DNA of 64,000 nucleotides from Arthrobacter sp. fls2-241-R2A-200 (GCF_030209745.1 NZ_JARVRJ010000010.1:62001-126000), one strand, 5' to 3'; shown: positions 55,900 to 64,000, numbered from the stretch's first letter. Program-made: numbers and translations. Notes: a model not told the origin generated them from the sequence alone.

Positions 55900-57324
55900 C
55901 TAGACGCCGTAGTAGAGCTCGAACTCGTAAGGGTTCGGGCGCAGTGACAGCGGGCGGATTTCGTTCTCGTACTTGTAGTCAATCCATGTGTCGATCAGGT
56001 CCTGGGTGAAGACGCCACCGGCCTGGAGGAATTCGTTGTCCTCGCGCAGGGCCTCGAGGGCCTCTTCCAAGGAACCCGGAGCCTTCGGAATGTCCTTGGC
56101 TTCTTCGGCGGGGAGCTCGTAGAGGTCCTTGTCGATCGGTGCCGGCGGCTCGATGCGGTTGCGGATGCCGTCAATACCGGCCATCAGCTGGGCAGCGAAC
56201 GCCAGGTACGGGTTGGAGGACGGGTCCGGAGCGCGGAATTCGATGCGCTTGGCCTTCGGGTTGGTTCCCGTGATCGGGATACGGATACCTGCAGAGCGGT
56301 TGCCCTGCGAGTAGACCATGTTCACGGGGGCTTCGAAGCCCTTGACCAGTCGACGGTAGGAGTTCACGGTCGGGTTCGTGAAGGCCAGGACTGCCGAGGA
56401 GTGCTTGAGCAGGCCGCCGATGTACCAGCGCGCGGTGTCGGAGAGCCCCGCGTAGCCCTTCTCGTCGTAGAACAGCGGGTCGCCGTTGTTCCACAGCGAC
56501 TGGTGGCAGTGCATGCCTGAGCCGTTGTCACCGAAGACCGGCTTCGGCATGAACGTCACAGACTTGCCCCAAGCGTCCGCGGTGTTCTTGATGACGTACT
56601 TGAACTTCTGGAGGTCATCTGCCGCGTGCGTCAGCGTAGTGAACTTGTAGTTGATCTCGGCCTGGCCGGCAGATCCAACTTCGTGGTGGGAGCGCTCGAC
56701 CTCGAGGCCGGCCTTGTCCAGTTCGACGCACATGGCGTCGCGGAGGTCAGCCTGCTTATCGGTGGGGGAGACCGGGAAGTAACCGCCCTTGACGGGGGTC
56801 TTGTATCCGAGGTTTCCGCCTTCTTCCTTGCGGCCCGTGTTCCAGTGTGCTTCTTCGGAGTCGATCTTGTAGAAGCTGCCCTGCGGTGAGGACTGGTACT
56901 GGATGTTGTCGAAGACGAAGAACTCGGCCTCGGGAGCGAAGAACGCGGTATCGGCGATGCCTGTGGAAGCCAGGTAGGCCTCTGCCTTCTCAGCCACGCC
57001 GCGGGGGTCGCGGTGGTACGGGTCACCCGTGCGCGGGTTCACGATGGAGAAGTTCAGCGCGAGGGTCTTTTCAATGCGGAAGGTGTCGACGAACGCCGAG
57101 GTCACATCCGGGATGAGCTGCATGTCGGACTCGGCGATGCCCTGGAAACCGCGGATGGAGGATCCATCAAACAGTTGACCGTTGACGAAGAAGTCGAGGT
57201 CGACGCTCTTGGCAGGCACGTTGAAGTGCTGCTGAACACCAGGGAGATCGGTGAAGCGGATATCGACGAATTTGACGTCTTCGTCTTTGATGAACTTGAG
57301 GACTTCGTCCGCAGTCTTGAACAT
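55900..57324 (-). CDS. glnA1: Glutamine synthetase type I
   Basis: Makes glutamine from glutamate, ammonia and ATP, the main ammonium assimilation enzyme; dodecameric in this class. It is 474 residues with the beta-grasp domain ([26 protein letters not shown]), catalytic [54 protein letters not shown] motif ([19 protein letters not shown]), and the adenylylation loop DLYELPAEE with Y402 in the target position. GlnE, encoded nearby, should modify it. AAGGAG lies 7 nt before ATG 57324. A GlnR-type site is found about 150-170 bp upstream. Confidence 0.97.
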   Translation of the reverse strand: MFKTADEVLKFIKDEDVKFVDIRFTDLPGVQQHFNVPAKSVDLDFFVNGQLFDGSSIRGFQGIAESDMQLIPDVTSAFVDTFRIEKTLALNFSIVNPRTGDPYHRDPRGVAEKAEAYLASTGIADTAFFAPEAEFFVFDNIQYQSSPQGSFYKIDSEEAHWNTGRKEEGGNLGYKTPVKGGYFPVSPTDKQADLRDAMCVELDKAGLEVERSHHEVGSAGQAEINYKFTTLTHAADDLQKFKYVIKNTADAWGKSVTFMPKPVFGDNGSGMHCHQSLWNNGDPLFYDEKGYAGLSDTARWYIGGLLKHSSAVLAFTNPTVNSYRRLVKGFEAPVNMVYSQGNRSAGIRIPITGTNPKAKRIEFRAPDPSSNPYLAFAAQLMAGIDGIRNRIEPPAPIDKDLYELPAEEAKDIPKAPGSLEEALEALREDNEFLQAGGVFTQDLIDTWIDYKYENEIRPLSLRPNPYEFELYYGV

Positions 57325-57464
57325 CTATGCTCCTTATGCATGTCAAGTAACAGGCCCGGAAGGCCCCGTGGTCCAGCCAAACCATAGTCCCGGGGACAAG
57401 AAATCTCCCGGGGCAATGGTTGCTGGCAACTCACACCACCATAGGGAGAAGGGATTTCCCGGGG

Positions 57465-57502
57465 GTGTCGGTATTGTTTCCGGCAAGTTACAGAATCGTC
57501 TG
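57465..57502 (-). promoter_or_regulatory. GlnR-type binding site upstream of glnA1
   Basis: On the glnA1 strand GTAAC-N6-GAAAC (57491 down to 57476) matches the actinobacterial GlnR half-site pair gTnAC-N6-GaAAC. Poorer half-sites at the same 6-bp spacing flank it (CAGAC and GACAC), giving a four-element array. The gene-free stretch 57325-57636 holds this site and the two promoter regions; nothing else was recognised. Confidence 0.65.
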
Positions 57503-57624
57503 TCAGGTAAACGGTAGTTGGCTTTCCCGCGTCAGGTCCACGCGGGTCCAACCAGCGAACGCCCCACGACGCCGGTGCACGCGACTGAGCGGCTGCCGAC
57601 GTCGGACGCCTGGCGTGCAGCCAT

Positions 57625-57630
57625 TAGGCT
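57625..57630 (+). promoter_or_regulatory. -10 box of leaderless RDD gene mRNA
   Basis: TAGGCT ends 6 nt before GTG 57637. Confidence 0.45.
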
Positions 57631-57636
57631 TGGAGG

Positions 57637-58074
57637 GTGGTTGACAGAAAAGACATTGGCTCCTGGCTGAGTGGCCCGGACACCTCGGGCATCTCCAAAT
57701 ATCCCGGCGAGCGGCTCGGCCTGCCCGAGGCCGGCCCGGGCTCCATGGCGAGGGCCGGGCGGCGGATACTTGGCATCTGCATTGACTGGGCTATCGCCTT
57801 GGTGATCAGCAACTTCGCCTTCAGCGGAAATCCGTGGGCTACGCTGGCAGTTTTCGCCGTGGAACAGATCCTCCTGATCGGAACCTTGGGCTACAGCATC
57901 GGCCATAGGGTGGCGGGAATCCATGTGGTGCGCCTCGGCGGCGGCCCCGCTGGTCCCTTGGCAGCTGTCGTGCGGACTGTTCTCCTGTGTCTGGTCATCC
58001 CTGCTGTGGTCTTTGATCCTGATCAGCGAGGCTTGCATGACAAAGCCTTCAACACCATACTCATCCGGATGTAG
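57637..58074 (+). CDS. RDD-family membrane protein
   Basis: A 145-residue protein. The RDD domain starts at MARAGRRILGICIDWAIAL (Arg and Asp of the name), with three hydrophobic segments (about 45-62, 68-85 and 105-122) and a conserved basic region GYSIGHRVAGIHVVRL. RDD proteins are membrane proteins of mostly unknown or transport-like function. The mycobacterial homologue (Rv2219A) is also beside glnA1 and Rv2219. It is convergent with the DUF4191 gene. Confidence 0.87.
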   Translation: MVDRKDIGSWLSGPDTSGISKYPGERLGLPEAGPGSMARAGRRILGICIDWAIALVISNFAFSGNPWATLAVFAVEQILLIGTLGYSIGHRVAGIHVVRLGGGPAGPLAAVVRTVLLCLVIPAVVFDPDQRGLHDKAFNTILIRM

Positions 58075-58088
58075 TCGCGCGCTAAACG

Positions 58089-58131
58089 GCGAACAGCCCC
58101 TGATCCTCTAAGAGGGTCAGGGGCTGTTCGC
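58089..58131. terminator. Bidirectional terminator, RDD and DUF4191 genes
   Basis: A 19-bp stem (58089-58107 with 58113-58131) with one G-T pair and a five-base loop lies between convergent genes. Confidence 0.85.
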
Positions 58132-58157
58132 TTGTGTCCTGTAAGTCTTCCGGCGTG

Positions 58158-58919
58158 TCAGCGCCCGCGCGCGGCCTTGCGGTCGGGCCTGGCTTTGTAA
58201 GGATCGATGCCCTTGGGGATTGGCAGCCTGTTACCCAGGGAGCTGATTCGCTTGCTGACCGCGTTCACTTCGTTTTTGGTGAGCTCGTTTTTCATCTTGC
58301 CCATGGTCTTGGCTACCTTGTTCAGCGGGACCTGGCCCTCGCCGCGTCCGGACTCAAGGACGTGGATGGTGACGTTGGGAAGGATGCGGTTGAGCCGCTT
58401 CCGCTCGGCATCCACGAGGGTTTTGACGCGGTGGGATGGGCCTTCGCTGACCAGTACCACTCCCGGACGGCCAATGGCCATGAACACCGCATCCTGGGTG
58501 CGGGGGTTGACGGCTACCGGCTGGTCCTGGGTGATCCAGCCGCGGCGGAGGGTTCCCAGCGCTGCCCCTGAGGCTCCGGGCTGATTCTCGATCTGCGCGA
58601 ACGCGGCACGTTCTGCCCTGCGTGAGAGGAGGAAGATCGCCGCCAGGAGTCCCAGCGGGATTCCGATGATCAGGCCGGTTACCCAGTTCTCCAACAGATA
58701 GCCGATGACGAACGCCACAGCCACCACGGCAAGGAATGCCAGCAGCATGATCCAGACGACCTGCGGATCACTCTTGCGGGTCATGGTGAAGACTTCGGCG
58801 ATCTGCTTTAGCTGGCTGGGCTTTTTGGCCTTAACCTCTTTTGGCTTTCGCTGGAAAAGCCCACGCTTTGGTGCGTCGGCCGATGAAGTCGATTTGCTGG
58901 AATCAGGGGAGTTCGCCAT
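58158..58919 (-). CDS. DUF4191 membrane protein
   Basis: A 253-residue protein: basic cytoplasmic N-terminus (RGLFQRKPKEVKAKKPSQLKQ), two transmembrane helices (about 56-76 and 80-100), and a cytoplasmic C-terminal domain with QDAVFMAIGRPGVVLVSEGP and IHVLESGRGEGQVPLNKV. It matches the DUF4191 family (mycobacterial Rv2219), which always lies next to lipA. Function unknown. The distance to lipA (58919 to 59035) includes a terminator for lipA, so it is a separate transcript. Confidence 0.87.
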   Translation of the reverse strand: MANSPDSSKSTSSADAPKRGLFQRKPKEVKAKKPSQLKQIAEVFTMTRKSDPQVVWIMLLAFLAVVAVAFVIGYLLENWVTGLIIGIPLGLLAAIFLLSRRAERAAFAQIENQPGASGAALGTLRRGWITQDQPVAVNPRTQDAVFMAIGRPGVVLVSEGPSHRVKTLVDAERKRLNRILPNVTIHVLESGRGEGQVPLNKVAKTMGKMKNELTKNEVNAVSKRISSLGNRLPIPKGIDPYKARPDRKAARGR

Positions 58920-58997
58920 AGTGCCTCAATTCTACGTGATCCCAGCCCGCTGGGTGAGCGGGTCACTGTGACGCAGAAGAGTATGTGGAAGCAGAAA

Positions 58998-59025
58998 CGG
59001 CCACGACACCAGGGTGTCGTGGCCG
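58998..59025 (-). terminator. Terminator after lipA
   Basis: A 13-bp stem (58998-59010 with 59013-59025) with a two-base loop runs into TTT on the minus strand. Confidence 0.7.
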
Positions 59026-59034
59026 CCTCGATGT

Positions 59035-60042
59035 TTAGCTGTGTGCTGCGAGGATGGTGGAGGCTTCCTGGCGGGTGGTGCCGGAAGATTCAATGTGGGC
59101 CAGCGCCGCGGGGATCTCCCAGCCCTTCTTGCGCATCGCGGTGGCCCACAAACGCCCCGCCCGGTACGAGGACCGGACCAGCGGCCCGGACATGACACCG
59201 AGGAATCCGATCTCTTCGGCCTCGTGCTGCAGATCCACGAACTCCTGCGGCTTGACCCACCGGTCCACGGGCAAATGCCGTTCCGACGGGCGGAGGTACT
59301 GGGTAATCGTGATCAGGTCGCAGCCAGCTGCGTGCAGGTCCCGCAGGGCCTCGGAAATCTCTTCGCGGGTCTCGCCCATCCCCAGGATCAAGTTGGACTT
59401 GGTCACCATGCCCAAGTCGCGGCCCTGGGTGATGACATCGAGGGACCGCTCATACCGGAAAGCCGGACGGATCCGCTTGAAAATCCTCGGCACGGTTTCA
59501 ACGTTATGGGCGAACACCTCGGGCTTGGAATCACAAATAGCCGCGATGTGCTCGGGTTTGCCCGAGAAGTCAGGGATCAGCAGTTCAACGCCGGTTCCGG
59601 GATTCAGTTCGTGAATCTTCCGGACCGTCTCGGCGTACAACCACACGCCTTCATCGGCGAGGTCGTCACGGGCTACCCCGGTCACAGTGGCGTACCGCAA
59701 CTGCATCGCCTGCACGGACCGTGCCACCTTGGTGGGTTCGAACATGTCCACCGGGGACGGCTTGCCCGTATCGATCTGGCAGAAATCACAGCGCCGGGTG
59801 CACTCGGACCCGCCAATCAGGAACGTGGCCTCTTTGTCTTCCCAGCACTCGAAAATGTTGGGACAACCGGCCTCCTCACACACAGTGTGCAGGCCTTCCT
59901 TCTTCACCAGGTTCTTCAGGCCGACAAATTCCGGACCCATCTGGACCTTGGCCTTGATCCACTCGGGCTTCCGCTCAACCGGGACCGCCGCGTTACGCTG
60001 CTCAACACGCAGCAACTTACGGCCTTCAGGTGCAAGTGTCAC
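59035..60042 (-). CDS. lipA: Lipoyl synthase
   Basis: Radical SAM enzyme inserting two sulfurs into protein-bound octanoate to make lipoate. It is 335 residues with the auxiliary cluster cysteines C55, C60, C66 ([12 protein letters not shown]) and the radical SAM cysteines C81, C85, C88 (CTRRCDFC), plus the C-terminal Ser of RSSYRAG that ligates the auxiliary cluster. Start GTG 60042 overlaps lipB by 4 bp. Operates with LipB on pyruvate, 2-oxoglutarate dehydrogenase and glycine cleavage proteins. Confidence 0.97.
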   Translation of the reverse strand: MTLAPEGRKLLRVEQRNAAVPVERKPEWIKAKVQMGPEFVGLKNLVKKEGLHTVCEEAGCPNIFECWEDKEATFLIGGSECTRRCDFCQIDTGKPSPVDMFEPTKVARSVQAMQLRYATVTGVARDDLADEGVWLYAETVRKIHELNPGTGVELLIPDFSGKPEHIAAICDSKPEVFAHNVETVPRIFKRIRPAFRYERSLDVITQGRDLGMVTKSNLILGMGETREEISEALRDLHAAGCDLITITQYLRPSERHLPVDRWVKPQEFVDLQHEAEEIGFLGVMSGPLVRSSYRAGRLWATAMRKKGWEIPAALAHIESSGTTRQEASTILAAHS

Positions 60043-60707
60043 TGGAGGGCTCCTTCTGGCGCTGATACGAGGGCGTCCTCGTGCTTGCGGAACTCTTCCA
60101 CGAAGCGGTCAATAATGTCGGCCGGATTGATGGTCTTTCCGGTTTCGATCGACATGGTGGTCACGCTGGCGTCGGTGATGCCGCAGGCGATGATCTGTTC
60201 ATACGGGGCGAGGTCGTTGCTGCAGTTGATGGCGACGCCATGCATAGTGACCCCCTCCAACACGCGAATGCCTATGGCCGCGATTTTCCGGTCAGGGCCC
60301 TTGTCATCAGCGAGTACCCAGACGCCGGCCCGCCCCTTGACCGTCACCGCTTTGATCCCGTAGTCGGTCATCACAGCAATCATGATGGCCTCGAGGCGCT
60401 CCACGTAGTCACGGATACCGGCCCGGTTCTTCAGTTTGAGGATGGGATACGCGATGAGTTGGCCAGGTCCGTGCCACGTCAACTTTCCGCCCCGGTCCAC
60501 GGGAACCACAGGAGTCCCGTCAAAGGGACGTTCGTGGTCCTCGGTGAGTTTGCCGGCCGTATAAACGGCGGCATGTTCAAGGAGGAGGACAGTGTTGTCA
60601 TTCTCGCCCGCAACAACCTTGTTGTGGATCTCGCGCTGCAGGTCCCAGCCCTGCATGTAATCCACGAAATCCGGGGCAAGACCCAGCTGTGAAAACTCAA
60701 GAGTCAT
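60039..60707 (-). CDS. lipB: Lipoyl(octanoyl) transferase
   Basis: Transfers octanoyl from acyl-carrier protein to lipoyl-domain lysines. It is 222 residues with [39 protein letters not shown], and the catalytic Cys in IIACGITD, with the conserved Lys in DRKIAAIG. The start is reassigned to ATG 60707; a -10 box lies 7 nt upstream, and a longer start at 60800 would add 31 residues with no family match. It overlaps lipA by 4 bp. Confidence 0.95.
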   Translation of the reverse strand: MTLEFSQLGLAPDFVDYMQGWDLQREIHNKVVAGENDNTVLLLEHAAVYTAGKLTEDHERPFDGTPVVPVDRGGKLTWHGPGQLIAYPILKLKNRAGIRDYVERLEAIMIAVMTDYGIKAVTVKGRAGVWVLADDKGPDRKIAAIGIRVLEGVTMHGVAINCSNDLAPYEQIIACGITDASVTTMSIETGKTINPADIIDRFVEEFRKHEDALVSAPEGALQ

Positions 60708-60714
60708 GCGTCCA

Positions 60715-60720
60715 AGCTTA
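60715..60720 (-). promoter_or_regulatory. -10 box of leaderless lipB mRNA
   Basis: On the minus strand TAAGCT is followed by 7 nt and ATG 60707. Confidence 0.45.
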
Positions 60721-60846
60721 GACCCAGCAGCGGAGTCGCCATGGTTTTGTGGTGAACCTCTCAGTCGCATCCAGCCGGGCCCTGTTCTGATGACGGGCAC
60801 AGAGCGGCGCCTGTGGATAACTTCTGCGCGAGATCAGGCGGTCCGG

Positions 60847-60852
60847 TAAACC
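60847..60852 (+). promoter_or_regulatory. -10-like box of leaderless kinase-like gene mRNA
   Basis: TAAACC ends 6 nt before ATG 60859; the last base deviates from TAnnnT. Confidence 0.35.
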
Positions 60853-60858
60853 TTGACC

Positions 60859-62604
60859 ATGGACAATGTGGATTCTGCCGCTGGCGCGGCGCCCATACTG
60901 CCGGGCTATTCGGTGTCGCGCCGATTGGGTCAGGGCGGCCAATCGTCAGTGTGGCTTGCCACCAGGGACAGGGACCGGTTCCCGTTCGCGGTCAAATACT
61001 CCCGTGCCGGTACTCACGACCCAGATTCGGCGGGGAACGCGGGTGACCTTGACGCTGTGCTCGGTGAAGCGCGGCTCCTCTCTCGAGTTCAGCACGACCA
61101 CTTGGTCCGGATACACGATGTCCTTGAGATTAACGATGACCTCGAGCCAGGGCCCAGGCCCGGAACCGCCCTGGCCGTCGTCATGGATTACGCGGCGGGT
61201 GGCTCGCTGGCCAATCTGGTGGCAAGTCGAGGGAAGCTCACCATCGGCGAAACAGTCACGGTGCTGGTTCCTGTCGCCCAGGTTCTGTCTTTCCTCCATG
61301 CGCAGGGGATCGTCCACGGAGACGTTTCGCCGGGCAATGTTCTCTTCAGCGCCTCAGGTAAGCCGCTGCTTGCAGACTTGGGCCTGGCCCGGGTATTGGG
61401 AGGCTCCGAGCGGGATTCCGACGTCGGTACAGCGGGCTTCATTGACGTTCCTGAAGCAGCGCGCCGTCAGGAACCGTACATCGGGGCTTTGCGGCCTCAT
61501 CGGGACATCTACTCATTGGGCGCCCTTGCTTGGTTCTGCCTGACGGGAAGAAGCCCGGAGTCCACGATGCACCGCCCGCCGTTATCCCTCCTGGTACCCG
61601 ATGTGCCGAAGGCTTTGGCGAGTGTTGTGGAGAGCGCCCTGAACGAGGATCCCAGCGCACGCCCCGAGGGCCGGGAATTCGCGACGGCGGTCTTCCGGAC
61701 TGCGGCGCCCGAGCCGTTGGATTTATCAGGAGTGGTCCACTCGTCCGTCCTCCCCGATTTAGTGACCAGCCGCCAAGCTGTGGCTCGCTCCGGGGCAATG
61801 GTCTCATCAGTATCAAGACTGCTGCTCCGCTTCCGCAGCCTGCCCCTGTCGCGAGGTCTGCCCCAGTGGCGAAGCCTTTCCCAGTCGCTGAGCCGGACGC
61901 CGGTTGCCGGAGCGGGACGGCGGATTGATACAGACGCGAAGGTGGGGACGAAGCAGGAGGGCGCCGAGGGGCGGCCCGTTGACCGACGTAGGCGCCACCT
62001 GCAACGGCGGTGGTACCACCCCCGGAGTTTTCGAGTGATGCTTGGCTTGCTCGTGGCTGCCGTGCTCACTGTAGGGACAGTCGCGTGGGCTTCTGCGCAG
62101 GGGGACCGGTTTCCAGCACGTGAACCGCAGGCCAGCGCCCTGCAAACCGGGGCAGCCGCGGAGTCGAAGGCCAACGGCATTCCGGAGCTGCTGGAAACGC
62201 AACGTCGTTCCGAGGATCCCGTCATTGCCGTGCAGGCGCTGTCCGCGCTGCGCGACCTTGCTTTGAGCCAACAGCGGCCCGAACTGTTAGGGCTGGTCAA
62301 CGCGCCCGGGTCCACCGCCCAAAGTGCCGATTCCGCGCTGGCAGCGCGACTCGCCAATGACGGCACCCGGCTTACGGGTCTCACGACGGCGGTCACTGAC
62401 GCAGCCGTCGTCGGAACGCCCAGGCCGGACGACGCCGTGGTCACCCTGACCACGGCTCTGTCCGGCTATCAGGAAACGACCGGTGCCGGCGTCGTCGTCG
62501 CGACGCACGGCGCTGGGTCGCGGCAGCATCTTCGACTGCATCTGGTGCGCTCCGCCAACCTTTGGTATGTGGCGGATGTAGAGGATCCTCTCCCCGGCGG
62601 TTGA
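60859..62604 (+). CDS. Atypical membrane Ser/Thr kinase-like protein
   Basis: A 581-residue protein with a Hanks-type kinase domain (about 17-285), a basic linker, one transmembrane helix (391-412) and a roughly 170-residue extracellular domain without PASTA repeats. The glycine loop (GQGGQSSVW), K46, E70, HGDVSPGN (D155, N160) and DLG (D173) are present. Two motifs deviate: HRD is HGD and DFG is DLG. The activation loop is very short and contains only one Thr, in GTAGF. Activity may be altered rather than lost. The extracellular domain was not recognised. Start ATG 60859 is preferred to TTG 60853. It lies between lipB and a TIGR01777 epimerase. Confidence 0.88.
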   Translation: MDNVDSAAGAAPILPGYSVSRRLGQGGQSSVWLATRDRDRFPFAVKYSRAGTHDPDSAGNAGDLDAVLGEARLLSRVQHDHLVRIHDVLEINDDLEPGPRPGTALAVVMDYAAGGSLANLVASRGKLTIGETVTVLVPVAQVLSFLHAQGIVHGDVSPGNVLFSASGKPLLADLGLARVLGGSERDSDVGTAGFIDVPEAARRQEPYIGALRPHRDIYSLGALAWFCLTGRSPESTMHRPPLSLLVPDVPKALASVVESALNEDPSARPEGREFATAVFRTAAPEPLDLSGVVHSSVLPDLVTSRQAVARSGAMVSSVSRLLLRFRSLPLSRGLPQWRSLSQSLSRTPVAGAGRRIDTDAKVGTKQEGAEGRPVDRRRRHLQRRWYHPRSFRVMLGLLVAAVLTVGTVAWASAQGDRFPAREPQASALQTGAAAESKANGIPELLETQRRSEDPVIAVQALSALRDLALSQQRPELLGLVNAPGSTAQSADSALAARLANDGTRLTGLTTAVTDAAVVGTPRPDDAVVTLTTALSGYQETTGAGVVVATHGAGSRQHLRLHLVRSANLWYVADVEDPLPGG

Positions 62605-62620
62605 CTGGCCGGACTACGTT

Positions 62621-62674
62621 CTTGGGCTAAGTTCTCGGTTCTTGGGCTAGGGTCTCGGTTCTTGGGCTGGGGTC
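62621..62674. repeat. 20-bp direct repeats, 2.7 copies
   Basis: Units starting CTTGGGCT at 62621, 62641 and 62661 repeat at exactly 20 bp, the third incomplete. Intergenic between convergent genes. Confidence 0.9.
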
Positions 62675-62684
62675 TTCCTGCCCG

Positions 62685-63584
62685 TCAGTGCGTCGACGCC
62701 GTGCTCAACCAAGACATCGCGTCTGCCAAGGAAGGGTGCTGCCACTGGAATCCAGCCTCGGCCAGCCGGGCTGGCTCCATCCGCTGGTTGGCCAAAACCA
62801 GCTCATTCGCAAGCTGCCCCAGAACGAGCCGAAGTACTGTCCGGGGTACCCGCAGAAAGGCCGGGCGGTGGAAGGTTTTTGCGAGCTGGGAAACGATAGT
62901 GTTGACGTCCGCGCTTTCCGGCGCGCAGAGATTGACGGGCCCCTCAAGGTCCGAGGTGAGGAGGTAGGCCAGACCAGCCACCTCATCAGCCAAGGTAATC
63001 CAAGGCCAGTACTGGCACCCGTCGCCGAAAGGCCCTCCGATACCTAGCTTCAAGAGCGGCAGGAGCGGGCCAAGTGCGCCGCCGTGGGTGCTGAGCACCA
63101 CGCCCGTGCGCGGGGTGGCAACTCGCACGCCCGTCGGCGCCGTGTGGGCCGCGCGTTCCCAGTCCACGCACAAGGGGCCCAATACTCCACCACCGGGGCC
63201 AGCGTCTTCGCGCAGCACACCCTCGCTGGAAGCTCCGTAATACCCGGAAGCTGACTGGCTGATAAAGGCCGCCGGCGGGTTGCTGAGTTGGCGCATGGCA
63301 GCGGTGAGGGTGTTCGTGGGCTGAAGGCGCGAGTCGCGGAGGACCTGGATACGATGCTTTGTCCAAGGCCGGTCCCCGATGCCGGCGCCCGAGAGGTTGA
63401 CCACCGCATCAGCCCCGTCGAGGGCGGAGGGGTCGAGCTCTCCTTTGGCCGGATCCCACGTTCGTTCCCCTGATGAGCGGGCAGGGCGCCGCACCAAGCA
63501 GATGACCTCGTGGCCGATCGCGGTTAACTGTTCCGACAAGGCCGTGCCGATCAGTCCGGAAGCTCCTGACACTACTATTCGCAT
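62685..63584 (-). CDS. TIGR01777-family NAD-dependent epimerase/dehydratase
   Basis: A 299-residue short-chain dehydrogenase-like protein with an N-terminal GASGLIGTAL nucleotide motif, YYGAS (catalytic Tyr region) and the C-terminal DUF1731-like segment (LRVPRTVLRLVLGQLANELV to QWQHPSL). This is the YfcH/SDR39U1 family. It is the counterpart of mycobacterial Rv2216, beside lipB. The start is reassigned to ATG 63584 (MRIVVSGASG). Substrate unknown. Divergent from the tricorn-like gene. Confidence 0.9.
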   Translation of the reverse strand: MRIVVSGASGLIGTALSEQLTAIGHEVICLVRRPARSSGERTWDPAKGELDPSALDGADAVVNLSGAGIGDRPWTKHRIQVLRDSRLQPTNTLTAAMRQLSNPPAAFISQSASGYYGASSEGVLREDAGPGGGVLGPLCVDWERAAHTAPTGVRVATPRTGVVLSTHGGALGPLLPLLKLGIGGPFGDGCQYWPWITLADEVAGLAYLLTSDLEGPVNLCAPESADVNTIVSQLAKTFHRPAFLRVPRTVLRLVLGQLANELVLANQRMEPARLAEAGFQWQHPSLADAMSWLSTASTH

Positions 63585-63657
63585 GACCCATCTCACCATG
63601 TGTGTGGCCCGTGGCCGAAACGCCTCCGCGTGCGGCGGGCGTTAGGCGTGTCGTGAC

Positions 63658-63663
63658 TATGAT
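63658..63663 (+). promoter_or_regulatory. -10 box of leaderless tricorn-like gene mRNA
   Basis: TATGAT ends 6 nt before ATG 63670. Confidence 0.55.
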
Positions 63664-63669
63664 CGAACA

Positions 63670-64000
63670 ATGACCTCCTCCAGCTACCTTCGTTTCCCGC
63701 ATGTGTTCGGCGACCTGGTCACCTTCGTGGCCGAGGACGACGTCTGGATAGCGCCAAGCTCCGGCGGCCGCGCCTGGCGGGTCTCCTCCCAACAGTTGCC
63801 AGCACGGAACCCACGGTTCAGCCCGGACGGGAAGCAACTCGTGTGGACGGCTGTGGTGGGCACCTCGCCGGAGGTTGTCACTGCCAACGTCGACGGCGGC
63901 GGTTACAGGCAGTTGAGCTACTTCGGCCACAGCACGACGAAAGTCAGGGGATTCACATCCTCCGGCGATGTAGTGGTGACCAGCGCGTTCCAGCAGGCGG
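63670..64000 (+). CDS. Tricorn protease-like peptidase, N-terminal part (cut by window edge)
   Basis: The reading frame is open from ATG 63670 to the last base, 110 codons. The visible part is a beta-propeller start: SYLRFPHVFGDLVTFVAEDD, VWIAPSSGGRAWRVSS, RFSPDGKQLVWTA, then another blade repeat. This matches the N-terminus of tricorn core peptidases (S41 family), which trim peptides from proteasome-like proteases; the catalytic domains would be beyond the window. ATG has no ribosome site but a -10 box 6 nt upstream. Confidence 0.85.
   Translation, partial: MTSSSYLRFPHVFGDLVTFVAEDDVWIAPSSGGRAWRVSSQQLPARNPRFSPDGKQLVWTAVVGTSPEVVTANVDGGGYRQLSYFGHSTTKVRGFTSSGDVVVTSAFQQA

Noticed and set aside
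59014..60363. A 449-codon plus-strand frame opposite lipA and lipB
   Set aside because: It spans the overlap of two convincing lipoate genes and shows no domain.
1..64000. CRISPR arrays, tRNA or rRNA genes, insertion sequences, integrases
   Set aside because: None recognised on either strand; the tandem repeats found are short and not spaced like CRISPR.

Overview
The window is a high-GC chromosomal segment from an actinobacterium of the Micrococcaceae, most likely Arthrobacter or a close relative (Paenarthrobacter, Pseudarthrobacter). The basis is the dcw cluster without ftsA or mreB, wag31-type divIVA, PASTA kinase, the glnA2-glnE-glnA1 and lipA-lipB orders known from mycobacteria, and a polyphosphate glucokinase resembling the well-known Arthrobacter glucomannokinase. 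No rRNA, tRNA, CRISPR array, insertion sequence, prophage or plasmid gene was recognised. It is essentially core genome, with one small accessory-looking patch at about 55.08-55.87 kb.

Layout. 1-3.0 kb: 3' part of pyruvate carboxylase, cut by the window edge. 3.0-18.5 kb: lipid, sugar and signalling genes matching the region beside the mycobacterial dcw cluster (fadD15-like ligase, ROK glucokinase, two tandem alpha/beta hydrolases, PlsC acyltransferase, class II DAHP synthase, PknL-like PASTA kinase, LysM lytic transglycosylase, Rv2175c-like DNA-binding protein, polyprenyl synthase, lipoprotein, DNA polymerase IV, DUF3040 protein). 18.8-38.4 kb: division and cell wall cluster mraZ-rsmH-ftsL-ftsI-murE-murF-mraY-murD-ftsW-murG-murC-ftsQ-ftsZ-pgeF-yggS-sepF-yggT-divIVA, all on the + strand and mostly overlapping or closely spaced. 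38.5-43.7 kb: lspA-rluD-dnaE. 43.7-50 kb: flavin reductase, membrane protein, hisD, nrdR, ppgK, map, a 54-residue protein, panB. 50-58.9 kb: nitrogen assimilation (glnA2-glnE, glnA1), GNAT, three small orphan genes, RDD and DUF4191 proteins. 59-64 kb: lipoate genes (lipB-lipA), an atypical membrane kinase, a TIGR01777 epimerase, and the 5' end of a tricorn-like protease cut by the window edge.

How the genes work together. The dcw block makes lipid II (MurE, F, D, C, MraY, MurG), polymerises it at the septum (FtsW, FtsI, FtsL, FtsQ) and positions the Z-ring and polar growth (FtsZ, SepF, DivIVA). The PASTA kinase and LysM transglycosylase next door probably sense and remodel the same wall. GlnE adenylylates GlnA1, which has the target tyrosine. 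LipB and LipA make lipoyl cofactors.

No clearly new multi-gene system is present. The most distinctive signals are regulatory: a 10-bp-phased MraZ-box array over a promoter, an eight-unit 9-bp repeat array upstream of the transglycosylase, a GlnR-type site upstream of glnA1, stacked palindromes at the nrdR promoter, twin operators at a 66-residue HTH gene, and about fourteen genes whose -10 box lies 6-7 nt before the start codon, pointing to leaderless mRNAs. Start sites marked as reassigned were chosen from Shine-Dalgarno, overlap or -10 spacing.
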